Shown here one piece after another: positions 57,984 to 64,000 of a stretch of 64,000 bases of DNA. Location: the NCBI GenBank assembly GCA_018378255.1, contig JAGZXV010000001.1, forward strand, positions 62,001-126,000. Reading direction: 5' to 3'. Each line of letters starts with the position of its first letter. The first letter of the stretch is position 1. The notes beneath the pieces were generated by a model. It was not told the DNA's origin. It did not search any database and saw only the letters and a list, made by a program, of their open reading frames with translations. A program made the translations under genes and the position numbers. The DNA is from Clostridiaceae bacterium (lineage in GTDB: Bacteria; Bacillota; Clostridia; Lachnospirales; Lachnospiraceae).

Positions 57984-59115
57984 GTGGTAGAATTAGATCA
58001 GTTTAAGTACACATTATCAACGTTTGAAAAACCATTAGTGGAAGTGAGGGATTCACTTTGACTTAGATGCTAAGTTAAAGAGAATTGATGAACTTGATAA
58101 GTCTATGGAAGAACCAGGATTCTGGGATGATGCGGATAAGTCCACAAAGCTGGTGCGGGAAGCCAAGAACCTGAAGGATACGGTAAACACTTATAACGGG
58201 CTGGAGCGTCAGTTTGAAGATATCCAGGTGATGATCGAGATGGGCTATGAAGAGAATGACCCATCCCTGATTCCTGAGATTCAGGAGATGCTGGACGAAT
58301 TTACAAAGACCCTGGACGAGATCAGAATCCAGACCCTTTTGTCCGGTGAATATGACAACTGCAACGCGATTATCCGTTTGAATGCCGGAGCCGGCGGAAC
58401 AGAATCCTGTGACTGGTGCAGCATGCTGTACCGGATGTACTGCAGATGGGCCGATTCCAAGGGTTGCACCACAGAGGTGCTGGATTATCTGGACGGAGAC
58501 GAGGCAGGAATTAAGTCTGTTACCGTTCAGATCAACGGGGAAAATGCCTTCGGTTATCTGAAATCAGAGCGTGGCGTTCACCGTTTAGTCCGTATTTCAC
58601 CGTTTAATGCGGCAGGCAAACGGCAGACATCCTTTGTATCCTGTGATGTTATGCCCGATATTGAAGAGGATCTGGATGTGGAAATCAATCAGGATGATCT
58701 GCGGATTGATACCTACCGTTCCAGCGGCGCAGGCGGACAGCATATCAATAAAACCTCGTCCGCAATCAGAATCACCCATATTCCCACCGGGGTAGTGGTT
58801 CAGTGTCAGAATGAGCGGTCCCAGTTCCAGAACAAGGATAAGGCCATGCAGATGCTGAAAGCCAAGCTGTTTTTACTGAAACAGCAGGAGAACGTGGAAA
58901 AACTGTCGGATATCCGTGGAGACGTGAAAGAGATCGGCTGGGGAAACCAGATAAGATCCTATGTGCTTCAGCCATATACCATGGTGAAAGACCACAGAAC
59001 CGGAGAAGAGAGCGGGAATGTGGGAAGCGTTTTGGACGGGAATATTGACCTGTTTATCAGCGCATATCTGAAATGGCTGAGTTTAGGATGCCCGGACCGG
59101 AAGGTTTCTGAATAA
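57984..59115 (+). CDS. prfB: Peptide chain release factor 2, programmed +1 frameshift
   Basis: Two frames joined: 57984-58058 encodes 25 residues from GTG (VELDQFKYTLSTFEK to VRDSL), where CTT is followed by in-frame TGA (58059-58061); skipping T58059 continues at GAC 58060 to the stop at 59115, about 376 residues in all. CTTTGAC with an SD-like GAGGGA just before it is the classic autoregulatory site: low RF2 favours frameshifting. Downstream are the anticodon-like SPF in VRISPFNAAGKR and the catalytic GGQ in SSGAGGQHINKTSSA. RF2 ends translation at UGA and UAA. Confidence 0.97.
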
Positions 59116-59140
59116 TTCCAATTTACAGTTTTCCGGGCCT

Positions 59141-59180
59141 GAAAACGGCAGGATGGCCGCGCAGCTATCCTGCCATTTTC
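59141..59180 (+). terminator. Long hairpin after prfB
   Basis: GAAAACGGCAGGATGGC pairs with GCTATCCTGCCATTTTC (59164-59180) with two mismatched or wobble positions. No T-run follows, so termination efficiency is uncertain. Confidence 0.65.
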
Positions 59181-59233
59181 GGGTATATGGATCTGTAAAC
59201 GGTAACTCAGAATAAGTTTTGTCGAAAAAAAGG

Positions 59234-59262
59234 TTGCATCTCCTGGGAAAATATGTTACTAT
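59234..59262 (+). promoter_or_regulatory. Promoter of the ACT-hom-lysC operon
   Basis: TTGCAT (59234-59239), 17-bp spacer, TACTAT (59257-59262). The leader contains a hairpin with arms AAGCGCGCACA and TGTGCGCTT (59289-59326). Confidence 0.65.
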
Positions 59263-59359
59263 CTTCCTCGTGAGCACAAATGTATTTCAAGCGCGCACAG
59301 ACATTGCAGAGCAAGGTTTGTGCGCTTTGTGTACATAGAGGTACAGAGGGAGCAATTTT

Positions 59360-59803
59360 ATGGAAGATAAGAGCAAGTATTTTGTGGTGAAACAAAAAGC
59401 AGTGCCGGACGTATTGCTGAAGGTTGTAGAAGCGAAGAAGCTGCTGGAATCAGAGCGGGCGATTACGGTGCAGGAAGCCACCGATAAAGTGGGAATAAGC
59501 AGGAGTTCTTTTTATAAGTATAAAGATGATATATTCCCATTTTACGACAACACCAAAGGAAAGACGGTTACCTTTGTTTTACAGATGGATGATGAGCAGG
59601 GTCTGTTGTCGGATCTTCTTCATATTGTTGCCCTGTACAAGGCGAATATCCTTACGATCCATCAGAGTATTCCTGTGAATGGAGTGGCAACTCTGACCCT
59701 GAGCGTGGAAGTTTTGTCCAACACAGGGAACGTCTCCAAGATGGTAGAGGAGATCGAGGAGCAAAAGGGAATTCATTATGTAAAAATATTAGCAAGAGAA
59801 TAA
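59360..59803 (+). CDS. ACT-domain protein (UPF0735/PheB-like)
   Basis: 147 residues. N-terminal helix-turn-helix-like segment (ERAITVQEATDKVGISRSSF-YKYKDDIFPF) followed by an ACT domain (VTFVLQMDDEQGLLSDLLHI, ILTIHQSIPVNGVATLTLSV). In Firmicutes this gene regularly precedes hom. It may bind an amino acid and regulate the pathway at RNA, DNA or protein level; direct proof is lacking. RBS AGAGGGAGC upstream. Confidence 0.9.
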   Translation: MEDKSKYFVVKQKAVPDVLLKVVEAKKLLESERAITVQEATDKVGISRSSFYKYKDDIFPFYDNTKGKTVTFVLQMDDEQGLLSDLLHIVALYKANILTIHQSIPVNGVATLTLSVEVLSNTGNVSKMVEEIEEQKGIHYVKILARE

Positions 59804-59837
59804 AAGGCCGCTCTCGGTGGCAGAATGAGAGGATAGT

Positions 59838-61055
59838 ATGATAAGTGTTGCGATAATGGGTTATGGAACAATTGGTTCAGGCGTTGCTGAGATCCTGGAT
59901 AAGAACCGGGATGTAATCGCTAAAAGCGCAGGCCAGGAAGTAGCGTTAAAATATGTGCTGGATTTGAGGGAATTTCCTGATTCTCCGGTGGCAGATAAGA
60001 TTGTCCACGATTTTTCAGTGATTGAACAGGATAAAGAAGTTCAGGTTGTGGTTGAAACCATGGGCGGATTAAATCCTGCCTATCCGTTTGTAAAAGCCTG
60101 CCTCCAGGCCGGAAAACACGTTGCAACCTCCAATAAAGCGCTGGTTGCCGCATATGGCACAGAACTGCTTAAAATTGCAAAAGAACATGATGTCAACTTT
60201 TTCTTCGAAGCCAGCGTTGGCGGCGGCATTCCGATCATCCGCCCGCTTTACCGTTGTCTTATGGGTGAAAAGATTGAAGAGATCACAGGTATTTTAAATG
60301 GCACCACCAATTATATATTGACGAAAATGGATAAAGAAGGAGCCTCTTTTGAAAGCGCATTGAAAGAAGCTCAGGATTTGGGATACGCTGAGAGAAATCC
60401 GGAAGCGGATGTGGAAGGACACGACACCTGTAGAAAGATCGCGATTCTGACCGCCATGGCTACGGGAAAAGAAGTAAATTTTGAAGATATTTATACGGAA
60501 GGCATTACGAAGATCACAGACGTGGACTTTAAATATGCGGATAAGATGGGAACTTCCGTAAAATTATTCGGTTCCAGCCGCATGGGTGAAGAGAAGATTC
60601 ATGCCTGGGTAGCTCCTGTCATGATTGGCAAGGCTCATCCTCTGTATTCCGTTACTGATGTATTTAACGGAATCCTGGTGAAGGGCAATATGCTTGGAAC
60701 CACCATGTATTACGGAAGCGGAGCTGGAAAACTCCCTACCGCCAGCGCGGTGGTGGCCGATATCATAGAAGCCGCCCAGAATGCCGGCAGAAATGTGGGA
60801 ATGGGCTGGAACGATGAGAGACTTGAAATTGCGGATATGAATACGTCGGCTCACCGTTATTTTGTGAGAATAGAAGGAAAAGCGGCAGATAAAGCGGATG
60901 AGATCAAAGCGTTATTCGGCGAAGCAGAGCTGATCGAACTGGATGGTATGGATGAATTTGCAGTCCTCACATCCGTTCTTACAGAGGCGGAACTTAAAGA
61001 GAAGACGGCCGGTTTATCCGGAGTAAGACAGCTTATCCGCGCAGAACTTGCTTAG
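59838..61055 (+). CDS. hom: Homoserine dehydrogenase
   Basis: 405 residues. NAD(P)-binding VAIMGYGTIGSGVAEIL, catalytic region KHVATSNKALVAAYGTELLK, FFEASVGGGIPIIRPL and GILNGTTNYILTKM; ends in a shortened ACT-like regulatory part (EGKAADKADEIKALFGEAEL). Reduces aspartate semialdehyde to homoserine, the entry to threonine and methionine. RBS AGAGGAT; followed 27 bp later by lysC. Confidence 0.97.
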   Translation: MISVAIMGYGTIGSGVAEILDKNRDVIAKSAGQEVALKYVLDLREFPDSPVADKIVHDFSVIEQDKEVQVVVETMGGLNPAYPFVKACLQAGKHVATSNKALVAAYGTELLKIAKEHDVNFFFEASVGGGIPIIRPLYRCLMGEKIEEITGILNGTTNYILTKMDKEGASFESALKEAQDLGYAERNPEADVEGHDTCRKIAILTAMATGKEVNFEDIYTEGITKITDVDFKYADKMGTSVKLFGSSRMGEEKIHAWVAPVMIGKAHPLYSVTDVFNGILVKGNMLGTTMYYGSGAGKLPTASAVVADIIEAAQNAGRNVGMGWNDERLEIADMNTSAHRYFVRIEGKAADKADEIKALFGEAELIELDGMDEFAVLTSVLTEAELKEKTAGLSGVRQLIRAELA

Positions 61056-61082
61056 GAAAGAACAGGAAGGACAACAGATTAA

Positions 61083-62291
61083 ATGTTAGTTGTTAAAAAG
61101 TTCGGAGGAAGCTCCGTTGCTGATAAAGATAGAATTTTCAATGTGGCCAGACGCTGTGTGGAAGACTACAACAAGGGCAATGATGTGGTGGTGGTGCTCT
61201 CCGCCATGGGGAAAACCACGGACCGGCTGATTAGAGAAGCCCATGAGATCAATCCTCATCCCCCGAAAAGGGAGATGGATATGCTCTTGGTTACCGGAGA
61301 GCAGATATCGGTGGCCATGATGTCAATGGCCATGCATTCTCTGGGAATCCCGGCAGTTTCCTTAAACGCGGCCCAGATACAGATGAAGACCACGTCCTCC
61401 TATGGAATGGCGAAGCTTAAAGGGATTGACACCGAGAGAATCCGTCATGAACTGGAAGCCCGCAAGATCGTAATCATCACCGGATTCCAGGGAGTGAACA
61501 AATTTGACGATATGACCACCTTAGGGCGGGGCGGGTCGGATACCACGGCTGTGGCCCTGGCCGCTGTCCTTCACGCGGATGCATGCGAAATCTATACGGA
61601 TGTGGACGGCGTTTACACCGCTGATCCCCGTATTGTGCCCAATGCGAGAAAACTGACGGAAGTGTCCTATGATGAGATGCTGGAATTCGCCTCATTGGGG
61701 GCAAAAGTACTTCATAACCGTTCTGTTGAGATGGCAAAGAAGTACGGGGTTCAGCTTGTGGTCCTTTCAAGCCTTACAAGGGCGGAAGGAACCGTTGTGA
61801 AGGAGGGGACAAAGATGGAAAGAATGTTAGTGAGCGGCGTAGCCGCCGATAAAAATACGGCGCGGATTTCCGTACTTGGAGTGAAAAATGAGCCGGGAAC
61901 GGCATTTAAACTTTTCAATCTGCTTGCGAAAAATGGGATTAACGTGGATATTATCATCCAGTCGATCGGACGGGGTTCCAGTAAGGATATTTCCTTTACC
62001 GTGGCCCGCACGGATCTGGAAGATACGGTTAATCTGTTGAATGCCAATAAGGAACTGATTACAGCCCAGGATATTCAGAGCGAGGAGACGGTATCCAAGA
62101 TATCCATTATCGGAGCGGGAATGACCAGCAATCCGGGTGTGGCGGCCAAGATGTTTGAAGCTCTTTACGGGGCCAATGTGAATATTAAGATGATCGCAAC
62201 TTCTGAGATACGCATTACGGTTTTAATTGACGAAGTGGACACCAACAGGGCCATGAGAGTGGTTCATGATGCATTTGATTTGGCGGATTGA
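61083..62291 (+). CDS. lysC: Aspartate kinase
   Basis: 402 residues. Kinase motif VVKKFGGSSVADKDRI at the start, TGFQGVN, TLGRGGSDTTAVALAAVLHA, then DVDGVYTADPRIVPNARKL; two ACT domains at the C-terminus (ISVLGVKNEPGTAFKLFNLL and ISIIGAGMTSNPGVAAKMFE) for feedback inhibition. First step to lysine, threonine and methionine; pairs with hom. AGGAAGGAC precedes ATG. Confidence 0.97.
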   Translation: MLVVKKFGGSSVADKDRIFNVARRCVEDYNKGNDVVVVLSAMGKTTDRLIREAHEINPHPPKREMDMLLVTGEQISVAMMSMAMHSLGIPAVSLNAAQIQMKTTSSYGMAKLKGIDTERIRHELEARKIVIITGFQGVNKFDDMTTLGRGGSDTTAVALAAVLHADACEIYTDVDGVYTADPRIVPNARKLTEVSYDEMLEFASLGAKVLHNRSVEMAKKYGVQLVVLSSLTRAEGTVVKEGTKMERMLVSGVAADKNTARISVLGVKNEPGTAFKLFNLLAKNGINVDIIIQSIGRGSSKDISFTVARTDLEDTVNLLNANKELITAQDIQSEETVSKISIIGAGMTSNPGVAAKMFEALYGANVNIKMIATSEIRITVLIDEVDTNRAMRVVHDAFDLAD

Positions 62292-62293
62292 TT

Positions 62294-62647
62294 ATGACTG
62301 GGAATATTTTTTATATGTTGGAAAAGATAATAAGGCAGGGGATTCCCTGCCTGTTTCATCTTATCACCGGTTTATACTGCCCGGGATGCGGGGGCACGAG
62401 AGCGGCTTTATATCTGCTCCAGGGTAAGGTTTTAAAGAGTATCTGGTATCACCCGCTGGTCATATACATGGCTGTGGTGGGAAGTGTGGAATTTGTCACA
62501 TTTGTGATCTCCAAGGTACGAAAAAAGCCCCAGCTTTATCTGGGGCATCTGGTTACGTTTACCAACATCGGTGTTGTGATCGTAATCCTGAACATGATCG
62601 TTAAAAACTATATGCTGCTGTTTATGGGGATTGATCCCCTGCCGTAA
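62294..62647 (+). CDS. DUF2752 family small membrane protein
   Basis: 117 residues. The hallmark CPGCGGTRAALYLLQGK lies after the first hydrophobic segment, with further membrane segments YHPLVIYMAVVGSVEFVTFV and NIGVVIVILNMIVKNYMLLF. Family function unknown. ATG 62294 is two bases after the lysC stop; a TTG at 62288 overlaps lysC. The minus-strand terminator of the opposing gene lies inside its coding sequence. Stops 2 bp before the convergent gene's stop. Confidence 0.88.
   Translation: MTGNIFYMLEKIIRQGIPCLFHLITGLYCPGCGGTRAALYLLQGKVLKSIWYHPLVIYMAVVGSVEFVTFVISKVRKKPQLYLGHLVTFTNIGVVIVILNMIVKNYMLLFMGIDPLP
62521..62546 (-). terminator. Minus-strand terminator inside the opposing DUF2752 gene
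   Basis: On the minus strand GCCCCAG-ATAAAG-CTGGGGC is followed by TTTTTT (complement of A62521-62526). It suits the gene at 62650-63027, whose transcript would run about 130 nt antisense into DUF2752. Confidence 0.8.
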
Positions 62648-62649
62648 AA

Positions 62650-63027
62650 CTATTGGACCGGAGCAGACTGGAAGAAATTCTGGTACTGCTCCATCATTAT
62701 GTTATACATTTCATTATACATCTCTGCAAATGCAGGGTCGGTTCTTACTAAAACACCAACGATATAAATATAAGCTACGACAAAGATGCTGAATAAAATA
62801 GCGCCGATGGATAAGACAAGGCCGGCAACGGCAACTCCCTCAAACGGTCTTCCTTTTTTGGAGAAAATGGCTAACAAAAGCCCTACGACACCGAGAAAAA
62901 ACTGGAATGGGGGAATGCAGCAGCTTATAATTGCAAAAATTCCGACGATCAGCGAAGCGGTTGCCATGGAATTTTTCTCTTTTTGGGGCAGGTGATTGGG
63001 TGACTGATTTATATTACTATCTAGCAT
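62650..63027 (-). CDS. DUF4190-like small membrane protein
   Basis: 125 residues. A polar N-terminus (NINQSPNHLPQKEKNSMATA), then two membrane segments with a short basic loop: ASLIVGIFAIISCCIPPFQF-FLGVVGLLLAIFSKKG and VAVAGLVLSIGAILFSIFVV, typical of DUF4190. A helical tail rich in Met/Tyr (EMYNEMYNIMMEQYQNFF) follows. Ribosome binding site GGAGGAAAA on the coding strand. Function unknown. Confidence 0.82.
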   Translation of the reverse strand: MLDSNINQSPNHLPQKEKNSMATASLIVGIFAIISCCIPPFQFFLGVVGLLLAIFSKKGRPFEGVAVAGLVLSIGAILFSIFVVAYIYIVGVLVRTDPAFAEMYNEMYNIMMEQYQNFFQSAPVQ

Positions 63028-63106
63028 CTGGTTTTCCTCCGGTATAATCTATCATTTATGTCCTCTGCTGATTGTAGCATGAAATGAAGCGGCTGTCCAT
63101 AGACGG

Positions 63107-63135
63107 TTGCATATCAGCCAAGGATGAATTATAAT
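63107..63135 (+). promoter_or_regulatory. Promoter of tex
   Basis: TTGCAT (63107-63112), 17-bp spacer, TATAAT (63130-63135), 33 bp before ATG. Confidence 0.85.
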
Positions 63136-63168
63136 AAGCTAATCGAGACGAAAGATGGAGTTGAAACT

Positions 63169-64000
63169 ATGGACATTATTAAGACATTACATGAAGAACT
63201 GAATATCAGCCGGACTCAGGCAGAGGCGGCGGTGAAATTAATTGACGAAGGAAATACCATTCCTTTTATTGCCAGATACCGGAAAGAGGCCACGGGTTCT
63301 CTGAACGATGAGGTGCTGAGAAACCTGGATGAGCGTTTAAGATATTTAAGGAATCTGGAAGAAAAAAAGGAACAGGTTATTTCATCGATCCGCGACCAGG
63401 AAAAGCTGACGCCGGAATTGGAAAAACAGATCCGGGAAGCGGCCACCTTAGTTGCAGTTGAAGATTTATACCGCCCATACCGTCCGAAGCGCCGAACCAG
63501 GGCTATGATCGCTAAGGAAAAGGGACTGGAACCTTTGGCGGATCTCATTTCCTTACAGATGGTAAAGGAACCGCTTGAAAATGCGGCGGCCATGTATGTA
63601 TCGGAAGAAAAGGGCGTAGCCAGCGTGGAAGAAGCTCTTGCAGGAGCGAAGGATATCCTTGCAGAGAGGATTTCAGACCAGGCGGAATACCGTACATTTA
63701 TCAGAAATATGACCATCAATAACGGAACCATCCAGTCCTGCGCAAAAAATGAGGGGACCGAATCCGTTTATGAGATGTATTATGCATATGAAGAACCGAT
63801 CCGGAAGGTGGCTGGCCACCGGGTTTTGGCACTGAACCGGGGCGAGAATGAAAAGATTCTTACGGTTAAAGTGGCAGCGCCGGAAGAACGGATTCTGGGG
63901 TATCTGGAAAAAAAGGTGATTGTCAATGATAATCCGTATACAAAGCCTCTGCTTCAGGAAGTGGCAGAGGACAGTTACAAGCGGTTGATCGGACCGGCTA
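63169..64000 (+). CDS. tex: Tex-like RNA-binding transcription accessory protein, N-terminal part (runs off window)
   Basis: 277 residues are visible. Starts MDIIKTLHEELNISRTQAEA, then LIDEGNTIPFIARYRKEATG, VEDLYRPYRPKRRTRAMIAK and LGLEPLA-type helix KGLEPLADLI, all diagnostic of the Tex N-terminal HTH and YqgF-flanking region; VAGHRVLALNRGE opens the RNase H-like domain. The C-terminal S1 domain is beyond the edge. ATG 63169 has GGAG 8 nt upstream. Tex affects transcription and RNA handling and is widely conserved. Confidence 0.93.
   Translation, partial: MDIIKTLHEELNISRTQAEAAVKLIDEGNTIPFIARYRKEATGSLNDEVLRNLDERLRYLRNLEEKKEQVISSIRDQEKLTPELEKQIREAATLVAVEDLYRPYRPKRRTRAMIAKEKGLEPLADLISLQMVKEPLENAAAMYVSEEKGVASVEEALAGAKDILAERISDQAEYRTFIRNMTINNGTIQSCAKNEGTESVYEMYYAYEEPIRKVAGHRVLALNRGENEKILTVKVAAPEERILGYLEKKVIVNDNPYTKPLLQEVAEDSYKRLIGPA

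Noticed and set aside
59263..59359. Amino-acid riboswitch or T-box before the ACT-hom-lysC operon
   Set aside because: The leader is only about 100 nt, with one imperfect hairpin and no recognisable T-box or lysine-riboswitch core.
1..64000. CRISPR arrays, tRNA or rRNA genes
   Set aside because: No regularly spaced direct repeats of 24-40 bp and no cloverleaf with tRNA consensus or rRNA sequence noticed on either strand.

Overview
The window is a chromosomal segment of a low-to-mid GC Firmicute. The best fit is family Lachnospiraceae (Clostridium cluster XIVa); the genus cannot be fixed from the sequence alone. Grounds: strong AGGAGG ribosome binding sites, type Z S14, a KOW protein between map and infA, an ecfA1-ecfA2-ecfT-truA-rplM-rpsI tail behind the ribosomal operon, an enlarged L17, several secreted proteins with aromatic cell-wall-binding repeats, and many TTGACA-17-TATAAT type promoters. 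I see no rRNA, tRNA, CRISPR array, insertion sequence or prophage.

Layout. 1-3801: a small sugar-acid catabolic cluster (tail of an iron alcohol dehydrogenase, class II aldolase, GntP-type permease, IolC-like kinase). 3802-9689: orphan MazF toxin, HtrA protease, convergent M23 peptidase, a small unknown protein, a second iron alcohol dehydrogenase, then 0.8 kb of non-coding DNA holding two very large inverted-repeat elements. 9690-18051: MBL-fold hydrolase, class III fructose bisphosphatase, DUF1700 membrane protein, NlpC/P60 hydrolase, acyltransferase, rRNA methyltransferase-like protein and a cell-wall-binding repeat protein.

18280-34863 is the S10-spc-alpha ribosomal superoperon (rpsJ to rplQ with secY, adk, map, infA and rpoA). 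It carries a structured leader, a structured rpsJ-rplC spacer, several spacer hairpins and a second strong promoter before rpmJ. Two paralogous cell-wall-binding proteins (35074-37080) sit between rplQ and the energy-coupling factor genes; ecfA1-ecfA2-ecfT-truA follow, then rplM-rpsI on their own promoter.

42203-48395 is a defence-type patch: a D12-class adenine methylase, a neighbouring protein with a possible PD-(D/E)xK nuclease motif, an MFS transporter, and a 1091-residue fused restriction-modification enzyme. 48435-54665 holds an epimerase/reductase, small membrane proteins, an SDR resembling the EF-P 5-aminopentanone reductase YmfI, trxB, an SH3b-NlpC/P60 hydrolase and the long form of hpf. 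55227-64000 holds secA, prfB with its programmed +1 frameshift, the ACT protein-hom-lysC threonine/lysine entry operon, two small membrane proteins on opposite strands and the start of tex.

Most notable non-coding content: (i) a 186-bp hairpin and a 320-bp cloverleaf inverted repeat, 236 bp apart and sharing a core sequence; (ii) five copies of a short palindromic repeat at three loci; (iii) two tandem pairs of DnaA-box sequences upstream of secA; (iv) leader and spacer RNA folds in the ribosomal operon; (v) transcription terminators placed inside the opposing gene at convergent gene pairs.
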